A stretch of DNA of 64,000 nt. It comes from Mycolicibacterium sp. 018/SC-01/001 (GTDB taxonomy: Bacteria; Actinomycetota; Actinomycetes; Mycobacteriales; Mycobacteriaceae). The notes under the pieces were generated by a model that searched no databases, had not been told where the DNA came from, and saw only the letters and a program-made list of their open reading frames with translations. Made by a program: the position numbers and the translations under genes. Positions 16,664 through 24,838 of this stretch are shown here, piece after piece (within the stretch, counting starts at the first letter, position 1; the number at the start of each line of letters is the position of its first letter). Where the stretch lies: assembly GCF_007096635.1 (NCBI RefSeq), contig NZ_VKAA01000003.1, positions 124,001-188,000 on the forward strand. The letters are read 5' to 3'.

Positions 16664-18499
16664 ATGGGCCACTACCGCAGCAACGTCCGCGACATCGAGT
16701 TCACGCTGTTCGAGACGCTGGCGCTGGACAAGGTGCTCGCCGCCGGTGACTTCGAGGACCTCGACGGTGAATCGGTCCGGCAGATGCTGCACGAGGCCGC
16801 CAAACTCGCCGAGGGGCCGCTGGCCGAGGCGTTCGCCGAGACCGACCGCACGCCTCCCACGTTCGATCCCGCCACCCACGTCGTCACGATCCCCGAGCCG
16901 TTCAAGAAGACCTTCCGCGCCTGGCGCGACGGCGAGTGGTCACGCGTCGGCATGGTGTCCGACATCGGCGGCGTGCCGGTGCCGTCGATGGTCGAGTGGG
17001 CGATCAACGAGTTCGCCCTCGGCGCGCAGCCCGCGGTGTTCCTCTACTCGGCGGGCCCCAAGATGGCCGACATCCTCTACGCGATCGGCAATGAGCAGCA
17101 ACGGCATTGGGCCTCGCTGATGATCGAGCGGGACTGGGGCGCGACGATGGTGCTCACCGAACCCGACGCCGGCTCCGACGTCGGCGCCGGCCGCACCAAG
17201 GCCATCGCGCAGCCCGACGGCACGTGGCACATCGACGGCGTGAAGCGGTTCATCACCAACGGCGACGGCGACGACCTGTTCGAGAACATCGTGCACATGG
17301 TGCTGGCCCGGCCAGAGGGCGCCGGCCCCGGCACCAAGGGGTTGAGCCTGTTCATCGTGCCGAAGTTCCACTTCGACCCGGAGACCGGTGAACTCGGTGA
17401 CCGCAACGGCGTCTACGTCACCGGCCTCGAGCACAAGATGGGGCTGAAGGCGTCGGCCACCTGTGAGCTGACGTTCGGTCAGCACGGCACCCCGGCGGTG
17501 GGTTGGCTGGTCAACGACACCCACAATGGCATCGCGCAGATGTTCAAGGTCATCGAGTACGCGCGAATGATGGTCGGCACGAAGGCGATTGCGACGCTGT
17601 CCACCGGCTACCTGAACGCGCTGGAGTACGCGAAGTCGCGTGTGCAGGGCGCTGATCTGACGCAGATGACGGACAAGGCCGCGCCGCGGGTGACGATCAT
17701 CCACCACCCCGACGTGCGGCGGGCGCTGCTGACTCAGAAGGCGTACGCGGAAGGGCTTCGGGCGCTGTACCTCTACACCGCCGCGCACCAGGACCCGTCG
17801 GTGGCCGCGCTGGTGTCCGGCGCCGACGCGTCGATGGCAGCCCGGGTGAACGATCTGCTGCTGCCGATCGTCAAGGGGGTGGGTTCGGAGCGGGCCTACC
17901 AGTGCCTGACGGAGTCGCTGCAGACTCTCGGCGGGTCGGGCTTCCTGCAGGACTATCCGCTCGAGCAGTACATCCGCGACGCCAAGATCGACTCGCTGTA
18001 CGAGGGCACGACTGCGATCCAGGCGCAGGACTTCTTCTTCCGCAAGATCGCCCGCGATCAAGGCGGTGCGCTGCTGCATGTGGTGACGCAGATCCGGGCG
18101 TTCCTCGACAACGCGTCGGCTCGCCCCGAACTGGCCGACGGCCGCGCGCTGCTCGCCACGGCTGTCGCTGACGTGCAGGCGATGGTCGCGGCGATGACGA
18201 AATACCTGATCGATTCGCAGCAGGACCCGCGTCAGCTGTATCGGGTGGGACTGGAATCGGTGCCGTTCCTGCTCGCGGTGGGTGACCTGCTGCTGGGTTG
18301 GCAGCTCTTGCAGCAGGCCGAGATCGCGCTGACCGCCCTGGACGGGTCGCCGAGCGCACGCGATCGCGACTTCTACACCGGCAAAGTGGCGACGGCGCTG
18401 TTCTTCGCCAAGAACATGCTGCCGACGCTGACGGCGCGGCGGGCGATCCTCGAAGCGGTCGACCTCACCGCCATGGACGTCCCCGAATCCGCGTTCTAG
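16664..18499 (+). CDS. acyl-CoA dehydrogenase, FadE5-type (paralogue of the copy at 52138)
   Basis: 611 residues, the long acyl-CoA dehydrogenase type with an extra C-terminal domain. The motifs [19 protein letters not shown] and [19 protein letters not shown] are present; the Glu of YEGT is the expected base. It has the same length as the FadE5 protein encoded at 52138-53973 and long identical stretches, for example [20 protein letters not shown]. The two arose by duplication. The N-terminal half differs more, as does the region after about residue 390, which suggests a different acyl chain range. It is followed by a palindromic repeat that may end the transcript. Confidence 0.92.
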   Translation: MGHYRSNVRDIEFTLFETLALDKVLAAGDFEDLDGESVRQMLHEAAKLAEGPLAEAFAETDRTPPTFDPATHVVTIPEPFKKTFRAWRDGEWSRVGMVSDIGGVPVPSMVEWAINEFALGAQPAVFLYSAGPKMADILYAIGNEQQRHWASLMIERDWGATMVLTEPDAGSDVGAGRTKAIAQPDGTWHIDGVKRFITNGDGDDLFENIVHMVLARPEGAGPGTKGLSLFIVPKFHFDPETGELGDRNGVYVTGLEHKMGLKASATCELTFGQHGTPAVGWLVNDTHNGIAQMFKVIEYARMMVGTKAIATLSTGYLNALEYAKSRVQGADLTQMTDKAAPRVTIIHHPDVRRALLTQKAYAEGLRALYLYTAAHQDPSVAALVSGADASMAARVNDLLLPIVKGVGSERAYQCLTESLQTLGGSGFLQDYPLEQYIRDAKIDSLYEGTTAIQAQDFFFRKIARDQGGALLHVVTQIRAFLDNASARPELADGRALLATAVADVQAMVAAMTKYLIDSQQDPRQLYRVGLESVPFLLAVGDLLLGWQLLQQAEIALTALDGSPSARDRDFYTGKVATALFFAKNMLPTLTARRAILEAVDLTAMDVPESAF

Positions 18500-18514
18500 G
18501 GTCCCGTTTTTCCG

Positions 18515-18575
18515 GCGACCAGACGCGAACTCGAGCTTTTCGCGGCGTGTCGCGCTCGAGTTCGCGTCTGGTCGC
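18515..18575. repeat. palindromic intergenic repeat, copy A
   Basis: Two perfect 22-base arms (18515-18536 and 18554-18575) that begin GCGACCAGACGCGAAC and close with CTCGAGC, with a 17-base spacer containing GCGGCGTGTCGC. It lies in the gap after the FadE5-like gene. Copies B (19034-19096) and C (52020-52082) share the arms and spacer; A is inverted relative to both. Confidence 0.85.
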
Positions 18576-18636
18576 GAGAAGAAGGCGACCCGTCGGGCCT
18601 CGATGAGTTCCTGCTGCCGCACCGGTCTGCATCCGC

Positions 18637-19032
18637 GTGACCGACGAAACCGACATCCGCACCGTCATCGACCGCTGGGTCGAGGCCATCCTCGCGCGTG
18701 ACATCGACGGCGTCATCGCCGCGCACACCGATGACATCGTGCTGTACGACGTGCCCCGACCCGACGAGGGCGTCTACGGCATCGACGCCTACCGGAAGAC
18801 CTGGCCGGAGTTCTTCGAGTGGGTCGCCGGCGGCGCCGTGTTGGAACTGGTCCGTCTCGACGTCATCGCCGACGGCGCAGTGGGCTACGCGTTCGAATTG
18901 TTCCGCGCCGGCATGCCTGAGGACATCGCGGCCCACCCGGAGCGGAGGCTGCGCAGCACGTTCGGAATGCGGAGGATCGACGGTGCGTGGGTGATCGCCC
19001 ACGAGCACCACTCGATGCCGCACACCGCCTAG
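18637..19032 (+). CDS. SnoaL/NTF2-like small protein
   Basis: 131 residues from a GTG. The pattern TDIRTVIDRWVEAILARD, then HTDDIVLYDVPRP, then FGMRRIDGAWVIAHEHHS, is the cone-shaped NTF2/SnoaL fold, used by ketosteroid isomerase-like enzymes and by binding proteins. No catalytic assignment is safe. Both flanks carry the same palindromic repeat in opposite orientation (18515-18575 and 19034-19096), so the gene is a self-contained cassette of about 460 bases between two hairpins. It converges on the aldehyde dehydrogenase gene. Confidence 0.8.
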   Translation: MTDETDIRTVIDRWVEAILARDIDGVIAAHTDDIVLYDVPRPDEGVYGIDAYRKTWPEFFEWVAGGAVLELVRLDVIADGAVGYAFELFRAGMPEDIAAHPERRLRSTFGMRRIDGAWVIAHEHHSMPHTA

Positions 19033-19033
19033 T

Positions 19034-19096
19034 CGCGACCAGACGCGAACTCGAGTGCGACACGCCGCAAGAAGCTCGAGTTCGCGTCTGGTCGCG
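19034..19096. repeat. palindromic intergenic repeat, copy B
   Basis: Perfect 22-base arms at 19034-19055 and 19075-19096, with a 19-base spacer that includes GACACGCCGC. The spacer is the reverse complement of copy A's core, so A and B face each other around the SnoaL-like gene. It sits between the convergent stops of that gene and the aldehyde dehydrogenase gene, where a two-way terminator would be useful. Confidence 0.85.
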
Positions 19097-19103
19097 GGAA
19101 AAA

Positions 19104-20576
19104 CTAGGCCGGGGTGTAGCCGAACGGCAGCAGGATCGACTTCGGCTCGCAGTACGACTCGATGCCCTCGGTGCCGTTCTCCCGCCCGATGCCCGAGTTC
19201 TTGTATCCGCCGAACGGGGCGCCCGGGTCGAAGGCGTACATGTTCACCGCATAGGTACCGGTGCGGATCCGCCGCGCGATGCGCAGCGCCCGATCGTTGT
19301 CGGTGGTGTACACCGAGCCGGCGAGTCCGTAGACGGAGTCGTTGGCGATGCGCACCGCGTCGTCCTCGTCCTCGTACGGAATCACCGCCAGCACGGGCCC
19401 GAAGATCTCCTCCTGGGCGATGGTCATCGAGTTGTCGACGTCGGCGAACACCGTCGGCTGCACGTACCAGCCGCTGTCGAGGCCGGCAGGCCGCCCACCG
19501 CCGACGACCACGCGGGCGCCTTCCTCGACACCCTTGGCGATGTAACCCTCCACGCGTTCACGCTGCTTTTCGCTGATCAGCGGCCCGATCATCGCGGCCG
19601 GATCGGTCGGCAATCCGGGGACCATGCCCGATACCGCCGCCGACAGCTTCTCGACCACCTCGTCGTAGCGCGAGCGTGGCGCCAGGATCCGGGTCTGCCC
19701 GACGCACGCCTGCCCGGAGTTCATCAACCCGGAGAACACCAGCATCGGCAGCGTGGAATCGAGGTCGGCATCCTCGAGGATGATCGCCGCGGACTTTCCG
19801 CCCAGCTCCAGCGTGCACGGCTTGAGCTTCTCCGCGGCGATCTTCGCGATCTCCTTGCCCACCGCCGACGAGCCGGTGAACGTGAACTTGTCCAGCTCCG
19901 GGTTGTTGGTCAGCGCCCGGCCGGTCTCCGGTCCGCCCGGCACGATCGACAGCACGCCCTCCGGCAGCCCGGCCTCGGCGAAGGCCTCGGCCATCGCGAA
20001 CACCGACAGCGGGGTCTCGGCCGCGGGCTTCAGCACGATCGTGCAGCCGGCCAGCAGCGCCGGGCCCAGCTTGTTGGCGGCCAGGAAGAACGGCACGTTC
20101 CACGCGGTGACCGCCCCGACGACGCCGACCGGCTCGCGCACCACCAGCGTCTGGCCGTAGATGCCGTCGCGGATCTCCTGCCAGGTGAACTTGTCGGCAG
20201 CCCCGGCGAAGTACTGGAACGCCGACATCGCGGCGCCGTACTGCATCATGTCGACGATCGTCGGGGGCTGCCCGGTCTCGGCGGCGAGCAGGAACTTCAG
20301 CTCGTCGGCCCGCTCCTCGAGGATCTTCACCGCGCGGGCCAGCACGTCCTGGCGCTCAGCGGGCGACATCTGCGGCCACGGGCCTTCGTCGAACGCCTTA
20401 CGCGCGGCCGCGCAGGCGGCGTCGACGTCGGCGGCAGACGCCAGCGGGACCTTGCCGACCAGCTCACCGGTGGCAGGGGAATGCACCTCGATGACGTCCG
20501 AGGTGGCCGGCTCGACCCACTTGCCGCCGATGAACAGCTTGTCCCACTCGGTCCGGAATGCGGTGCTCTGTGTCAT
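19104..20576 (-). CDS. NAD(P)-dependent aldehyde dehydrogenase (Rv0223c-like)
   Basis: 490 residues. The ATG at 20576 is chosen because MTQSTAFRTEWDKLFIGGKW starts the conserved family N-terminus; an in-frame codon 27 bases upstream is less likely. The catalytic Glu is at 257 (LELGGKS), the nucleophile Cys at 291 (NSGQACVG), and nucleotide contacts lie in TAWNVPFF and FTGSSAVG. It oxidises an aldehyde to the acid; the physiological aldehyde is unknown. A match to the KstR consensus at 20608-20621 is 32 bases upstream, suggesting steroid- or propionyl-linked induction. Gene order with the following methyltransferase and glycosyltransferase is that of Rv0223c-Rv0225. Confidence 0.92.
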   Translation of the reverse strand: MTQSTAFRTEWDKLFIGGKWVEPATSDVIEVHSPATGELVGKVPLASAADVDAACAAARKAFDEGPWPQMSPAERQDVLARAVKILEERADELKFLLAAETGQPPTIVDMMQYGAAMSAFQYFAGAADKFTWQEIRDGIYGQTLVVREPVGVVGAVTAWNVPFFLAANKLGPALLAGCTIVLKPAAETPLSVFAMAEAFAEAGLPEGVLSIVPGGPETGRALTNNPELDKFTFTGSSAVGKEIAKIAAEKLKPCTLELGGKSAAIILEDADLDSTLPMLVFSGLMNSGQACVGQTRILAPRSRYDEVVEKLSAAVSGMVPGLPTDPAAMIGPLISEKQRERVEGYIAKGVEEGARVVVGGGRPAGLDSGWYVQPTVFADVDNSMTIAQEEIFGPVLAVIPYEDEDDAVRIANDSVYGLAGSVYTTDNDRALRIARRIRTGTYAVNMYAFDPGAPFGGYKNSGIGRENGTEGIESYCEPKSILLPFGYTPA

Positions 20577-20607
20577 ACCCGTCACACTACCCAGGGAAAG
20601 CACGAAG

Positions 20608-20621
20608 TAGAACCTGTTGCA
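20608..20621. promoter_or_regulatory. candidate KstR operator
   Basis: TAGAACCTGTTGCA fits TNNAACNNGTTNNA exactly and lies 32-45 bases upstream of the aldehyde dehydrogenase start, in the 55-base gap after the methyltransferase gene. The right arm (GTTGCA) is less symmetric than in the site at 14229. Confidence 0.55.
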
Positions 20622-20631
20622 GTTCGTGGAT

Positions 20632-21399
20632 TCAGCCCGGAGACAACACCAGCACCAGGTTGCTCACGACGAACTCCCGCAGGCCCGGTACCTGCGTCAC
20701 GCCCCAGGCCCATCGCGGGTGGTAGCGCGGAAATGCGGCCACCAACGCACCGGTTTCGCGTGCCCAGCGCAGCCCGTCGCGCGTGTGCACGGCGAACAAT
20801 GACGAGCCGTAGTCGTTCTTGGGCCGGTGGCCGTGCCTGCGGGCGTATCGGTCGGCGGCGCGCTGTCCGCCCAGGTAGTGGGTCAGCCCCATCTCATGGC
20901 CCCCGAACGGCCCGAACCACACCGTGTACGACAGCACCGCGAGGCCACCGGGCCGCGTCACCCGCAGCATCTCGTCGCCGAGCCGCCACGGCTGCGAGAC
21001 GTGTTCGGCGACGTTGGAGGACAGGCACACGTCGACGCTGTCGTCGCGCACCGGCAGCGCGGTGCCCGAGGCGCGCACGAACGTCCCGGCCAGTCGGTGG
21101 CTGCGCGGCGCCGCGGCATGCATCTCCCGCGGGTCGGGTTCGACCCCGATGTAGCGCATCCCGGCGTCGGTGAACGCCGACGCGAAGTAGCCGGGGCCGC
21201 CGCCGACGTCGAGGACGGTCCGGCCGGTCGCGGCGGTGCCGGTGACGCCGCACCACAGATCGGCGACGAGGTCGACGGTGTCGTCGGCCAGCGCTCCGTA
21301 GAACCGATCGGGGTCGCTCTGCTCGAAGCGGAACGCCGAGAGCAGTCGCAGCGAGCGCGCCAGCGTCGCCCGCCGGGCGAACAGATCCGTAGCGGCCAC
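20632..21399 (-). CDS. class I SAM-dependent methyltransferase (Rv0224c-like)
   Basis: 255 residues. Motif I, TVLDVGGGPGYF, binds S-adenosylmethionine; an acidic residue follows in GVEPDPREM; and DVCLSSNVAEHV is the motif IV/post region seen in Methyltransf_11 proteins. The substrate is unknown. It lies upstream of the aldehyde dehydrogenase on the same strand with a 55-base gap that contains a possible KstR site. It is divergent from the glycosyltransferase gene. The neighbourhood is otherwise devoted to envelope polysaccharide and lipid, so methylation of a glycan or lipid is plausible but not shown. Confidence 0.88.
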   Translation of the reverse strand: MAATDLFARRATLARSLRLLSAFRFEQSDPDRFYGALADDTVDLVADLWCGVTGTAATGRTVLDVGGGPGYFASAFTDAGMRYIGVEPDPREMHAAAPRSHRLAGTFVRASGTALPVRDDSVDVCLSSNVAEHVSQPWRLGDEMLRVTRPGGLAVLSYTVWFGPFGGHEMGLTHYLGGQRAADRYARRHGHRPKNDYGSSLFAVHTRDGLRWARETGALVAAFPRYHPRWAWGVTQVPGLREFVVSNLVLVLSPG

Positions 21400-21435
21400 G
21401 CGGCAACCCTAGAGCCAGCCGTTACGCTGAGACCG

Positions 21436-22593
21436 ATGTCCGCCCCCGTGAACTCCGTGTTGCTGCTGTGCTGGCGCGACACCGGACACCCGCAGGGCGG
21501 CGGCAGCGAGACCTACCTGCAGCGCATCGGCAGCCAGCTGGCGCAATCAGGAGTGCGGGTCACGTTGCGCACCGCCCGCTACCCCGGCGCCGCGCGCCGC
21601 GAAGTCGTCGACGGAATCGAGGTCCAGCGCCACGGCGGACCGTATTCGGTCTACGTGCGGGCGGGGCTCGCGATGGTGGCAGGCCGCCTGGGTGTGGGCC
21701 CGCTGCGCCACGCCAAGCCCGACGTCATCGTCGACACGCAGAACGGGCTGCCGTTCCTGGCGCGGCTCGCGTACGGCCGCCGTGCCGTCGTGCTGGTGCA
21801 CCACTGCCACCGCGAACAGTGGCCGGTGGCCGGACGGGTGAAGAGCCGGATCGGCTGGTTCGTCGAATCGCGCCTGTCGCCCCGTCTGCACCGGCGCAAC
21901 CAGTACGTGACGGTGTCGCTGCCCTCGGCGCGGGACCTGACGGATCTGGGCGTGCGTGCCGATCACGTCGCCGTGGTGCGCAACGGAGTCGATGCCGCAC
22001 CGCAGGACTCGTTGACGGCGCTCCGGTCGGCGACGCCCCGGGTGGTGGTGCTCTCGCGGCTGGTGCCGCACAAGCAGATCGAGGACGCGCTCGACGTGGT
22101 GGCGCGGTTGCGCGACCGCATTCCCGGACTGCACCTGGACGTCGTCGGCGGCGGCTGGTGGTCGGCCCCGCTGCTCGAGCATGCCGTCGCGCTGGGTGTC
22201 GCCGACGCCGTGACGTTCCACGGGCATGTCGACGACGCGACGAAACATGCTCTGCTGCAACAGAGCTGGGTGAACCTGCTGCCGTCCCGCAAAGAGGGGT
22301 GGGGGCTCGCGGTGATCGAGGCGGCCCAGCACGGGGTGCCGACGATCGGGTACCGCTCGTCGGGTGGGTTGACCGATTCGATCGTCGACGGCGTGACGGG
22401 GGTGTTGGTCGACGACGTCGACAGTCTGGCCGACGGTCTGCACCGGTTGCTGACCGACCACGTGCTGCGTGAGCAGCTCGGTGCGAAAGCTCAGGTGCGC
22501 AGCGCTGAATTCTCCTGGGAGCAGAGCGCGCACGCCATGGCGGCTGTGCTCCGCGCTGTCCGGAGCGGTCGGCGGGTCAGCGGCCTGGTCTGA
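21436..22593 (+). CDS. GT4-family glycosyltransferase (Rv0225-like)
   Basis: 385 residues starting at the ATG at 21436; the open frame runs on upstream across the divergent methyltransferase gene. An early GGGSETYLQR loop and the late EGWGLAVIEAAQHGVPTIGY segment, the EX7E motif of the GT-B fold GT4 enzymes, identify the fold. These enzymes retain the anomeric configuration and use nucleotide sugars at the cytoplasmic face. The linked membrane protein, DUF3068, acyltransferase and aftD genes suggest work on arabinomannan/arabinogalactan or a related glycolipid. In this genome it borders an 11.7-kb accessory island on its downstream side. Confidence 0.88.
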   Translation: MSAPVNSVLLLCWRDTGHPQGGGSETYLQRIGSQLAQSGVRVTLRTARYPGAARREVVDGIEVQRHGGPYSVYVRAGLAMVAGRLGVGPLRHAKPDVIVDTQNGLPFLARLAYGRRAVVLVHHCHREQWPVAGRVKSRIGWFVESRLSPRLHRRNQYVTVSLPSARDLTDLGVRADHVAVVRNGVDAAPQDSLTALRSATPRVVVLSRLVPHKQIEDALDVVARLRDRIPGLHLDVVGGGWWSAPLLEHAVALGVADAVTFHGHVDDATKHALLQQSWVNLLPSRKEGWGLAVIEAAQHGVPTIGYRSSGGLTDSIVDGVTGVLVDDVDSLADGLHRLLTDHVLREQLGAKAQVRSAEFSWEQSAHAMAAVLRAVRSGRRVSGLV

Positions 22594-22600
22594 CGCCGGT

Positions 22601-23212
22601 CTACGGTGACGGTGGGCCGATCAACGACGCGAGGCCGGCGAGCGCGACGTCGACGGCGGCGTCGAGTCTGGCCTGCGGGACTCCTGCGGCGGCGTCGACC
22701 GCGAGACCCTGTCCGATCGTGACAGCGAAACCCGCCAGCGCCGTGGCGTCGATGTCCGCTGAATCATCGGCCGCTGCAAGCGCTTTGGCGATGGCGTCTT
22801 CGATGCCGCGGCGGTATTCGGCGAGCAACTGCGGTATGCGTGCGTTGGTCGGCCCGCATGAGATGCCGCCGTGGATGGACAGACACCCCGGCGCGGTCCC
22901 GGCGCGCACGGCCTTGGCGGTGTCTCTCAGGTAGGACTCCAGGATGTCGTAGGCGCGCGGCTGTGCGAGCAGGTGACGGAGATGGCCGTGGTAGGTCTGG
23001 CGGTAACGCTCCAGGGCGCGGATGAAGAGTTCCTCTTTGCTGCCGAAGACGGCATACAGGCTCGGCTTGTTGATGCCCATCGCGTCGGTGAGTTCCGCCA
23101 GCGACGCGCCTTCGAAACCGAGACGCCAGAACACGGCGATCGCGCGGTCGAGCGCCTGCGTCTCGTCGAATGTGCGCGGCCGGCCTCCTGCGTGCCGTTG
23201 CTCTGCGCCCAT
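22601..23212 (-). CDS. TetR/AcrR-family repressor
   Basis: 203 residues. The N-terminal HTH reads ASLAELTDAMGINKPSLYAVFGSKEELF (shown in part by its key residues G, NKPSLYAVFG), the standard TetR signature. The C-terminal half has APGCLSIHGG, a cysteine-bearing segment common in AcrR proteins that control oxidoreductases. The gene is divergent from an SDR gene, with a palindrome and a 16-base direct repeat between them (23244-23297), so autoregulation and control of the SDR are likely. Its stop is only 8 bases from the end of the Rv0225-like gene, marking the left border of the island. Confidence 0.9.
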   Translation of the reverse strand: MGAEQRHAGGRPRTFDETQALDRAIAVFWRLGFEGASLAELTDAMGINKPSLYAVFGSKEELFIRALERYRQTYHGHLRHLLAQPRAYDILESYLRDTAKAVRAGTAPGCLSIHGGISCGPTNARIPQLLAEYRRGIEDAIAKALAAADDSADIDATALAGFAVTIGQGLAVDAAAGVPQARLDAAVDVALAGLASLIGPPSP

Positions 23213-23243
23213 GGGATCGATTCTAGGTCCCGACCGAGCGTTC

Positions 23244-23297
23244 TACCGATCGGTACAAAACTGGTAGGGTCGCCTCGAACTGATCGGTACAAAACTG
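23244..23297. promoter_or_regulatory. candidate TetR operator: palindrome plus 16-base direct repeat
   Basis: TACCGATCGGTA at 23244-23255 is a perfect 12-base palindrome. GATCGGTACAAAACTG occurs twice, at 23248-23263 and 23282-23297, a 34-base spacing. The pair fills the 96-base gap between the divergent tetR and SDR start codons and is the expected position of repressor binding. Confidence 0.6.
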
Positions 23298-23308
23298 AGA
23301 GGACCCTC

Positions 23309-24052
23309 GTGTCGACCCTGAAGGAAAAGACCGCACTCGTCACCGGAGCCACGTCCGGGATCGGGCTCGCCGCAGCACAAGCCCTGGCGAAGGACGGCGC
23401 CTATGTGTTCCTCGTCGGGCGGCGGCAGGACGCCCTCGACGCCGCCGTCGCCGACATCGGCGCAGATCGAGCGTCCGCCATTCGCGCCGATGTCACGGTC
23501 CAGGCCGATCTCGACCGAGTCGCGACCACCATCGAAGCAACCGGACGGCGACTGGACGTCGTCTTCGCCAACGCCGGCATCAACGAGTTCGCGACACTGG
23601 GGAACCTCACCTGGGAGCACCACAGGACGATCTTCGACACCAACGTCGGCGGGATCATCTTCGCTGTCCAGACCGCCCTACCGCTGCTCAGCGAGCGGGC
23701 GTCGATCATCCTGTGCGGGTCCAACGGCGACGTGAAGGCCGCCCCCGGGGCGAGCGTCTATGCCGCGTCGAAGGCGGCGATCCGGTCCCTCGCGCGCAGT
23801 TGGGCCGCAGAACTCGTCGACCGCGGGATACGCGTGAACGTCGTGGCTCCGGGTCTCACCGAGACACCGGGCCTGAGCGATCTGTTCGCCGGCTCCGATG
23901 ACGCGCTGGCCGATCTGACCGCCACCGTGCCGTTGAAGCGCCGTGCGCGGCCGCAGGAGATCGCCGATGTGATCAGGTTCCTGGCGTCCGACGGCAGCTC
24001 CTACATGACCGGCTCGGAGATCTACGTCGACGGCGGCGTCAGTCAGTTCTGA
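23309..24052 (+). CDS. short-chain dehydrogenase/reductase (SDR)
   Basis: 247 residues. The GTG at 23309 has GAGAGG 7 bases upstream and gives the classical start KEKTALVTGATSGIGLAAA. NAG is present in FANAGINEF, the active-site Tyr and Lys are in VYAASKAAIRS, and the C-terminus YMTGSEIYVDGGVSQF is typical of classical SDRs of about 250 residues. The earlier in-frame open region overlaps the tetR gene and is rejected. The paired TetR and operator suggest induction by a xenobiotic or metabolite. The substrate is unknown. Confidence 0.9.
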   Translation: MSTLKEKTALVTGATSGIGLAAAQALAKDGAYVFLVGRRQDALDAAVADIGADRASAIRADVTVQADLDRVATTIEATGRRLDVVFANAGINEFATLGNLTWEHHRTIFDTNVGGIIFAVQTALPLLSERASIILCGSNGDVKAAPGASVYAASKAAIRSLARSWAAELVDRGIRVNVVAPGLTETPGLSDLFAGSDDALADLTATVPLKRRARPQEIADVIRFLASDGSSYMTGSEIYVDGGVSQF

Positions 24053-24061
24053 CACGGCCGG

Positions 24062-24085
24062 CTAAGGGACTCTCACCGACGCGAA
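24062..24085 (+). repeat. 24-base direct repeat, left copy
   Basis: The stretch starts CTAAGGGACTCTCACC and ends GACGCGAA. It recurs exactly at 32085-32108, same strand. It lies 9 bases after the SDR stop and about 100 bases before the next gene. Here it can also pair with following bases (TCACC/GGTGA), which the right copy cannot. Confidence 0.85.
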
Positions 24086-24183
24086 GGTGATGCTCCCGAT
24101 GGCACCGTCATGCCAGACGAACGCCGGCGCAGTCAGTCGGCGCGCACCGCATCGCACATCCACACAGAAATGAGGCAGTCCCC

Positions 24184-24822
24184 GTGAGCAGCATCAGCAT
24201 CATCGGCGTCGGTCACATGGCCACCGCCCTGGCCGGCCGCGCCCTCGGCGCCGGTGACACCGTCGAGATCCTCGGTCGCGATCCCGACAAGGCGCAGCAG
24301 CTGGCGGGCGCGCTGGACGGGGCGACCGTCGGGACGTTCGGTGCACCGCCGGCAGGGGACATCGTCGTGCTGGCGGTGCCGTACGCCGCGGCCGCGGCCG
24401 CGGTCGGCGCGTTCGGCACGGCGCTGGACGGGAAAGTGCTTCTCGACATCACGAACCCCTTCGCTGCCGACCTCTCCGGCCTGGTCATCCCCGACGGCAG
24501 CTCCGGCGCCGAAGAGACCGCCACAGCGGCCCCGGCCGGCACGCGTGTCGTGAAAGGGTTCAACACCCTGTTCGCCGAGATCCTCGCATCGGCACCGGAT
24601 CCGGATCCGGATCGACCGCTCACCACGTTCCTCGCCGGCGACGACGTCGACGCGAAAGCGCAGGTGTCCGCGTTCGCCGAGAACCTCGGACTGCGTCCGC
24701 TCGATGCCGGGCCCCTGGCGATGGCCCGTGCTCTGGAGTACGCCGGTCTGCTGGAACTCAATCTCAAGATCCGCGGGCTCGAGAACACCGACTTCGTTCT
24801 CGGCATCACGGTCGTGAACTGA
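24184..24822 (+). CDS. NADP/F420 oxidoreductase-like NAD(P)-binding protein
   Basis: 212 residues from a GTG with GAGG upstream. It opens SSISIIGVGHMATALAGRA, the Rossmann glycine motif of the F420_oxidored family (NADPH:F420 reductase-like), followed by VLAVPYAA and KVLLDITNPFA. Family members move hydride between NADPH and coenzyme F420 or act on related substrates; key F420 contacts cannot be confirmed by eye. The size matches Fno-type proteins (about 210-230). It is followed after 16 bases by the first Rieske fusion gene, so it probably supplies or uses reducing equivalents in that operon. Confidence 0.75.
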   Translation: MSSISIIGVGHMATALAGRALGAGDTVEILGRDPDKAQQLAGALDGATVGTFGAPPAGDIVVLAVPYAAAAAAVGAFGTALDGKVLLDITNPFAADLSGLVIPDGSSGAEETATAAPAGTRVVKGFNTLFAEILASAPDPDPDRPLTTFLAGDDVDAKAQVSAFAENLGLRPLDAGPLAMARALEYAGLLELNLKIRGLENTDFVLGITVVN

Positions 24823-24838
24823 CGGGCCCGGGTTCCCA

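Noticed and set aside
18987..21173. 728-residue + strand open frame
   Set aside because: It crosses the aldehyde dehydrogenase and methyltransferase genes; no recognised motif.
24062..24110. Intrinsic terminator formed by the left 24-base repeat
   Set aside because: Pairing is weak and interrupted, there is no T-run, and the right copy cannot form it.
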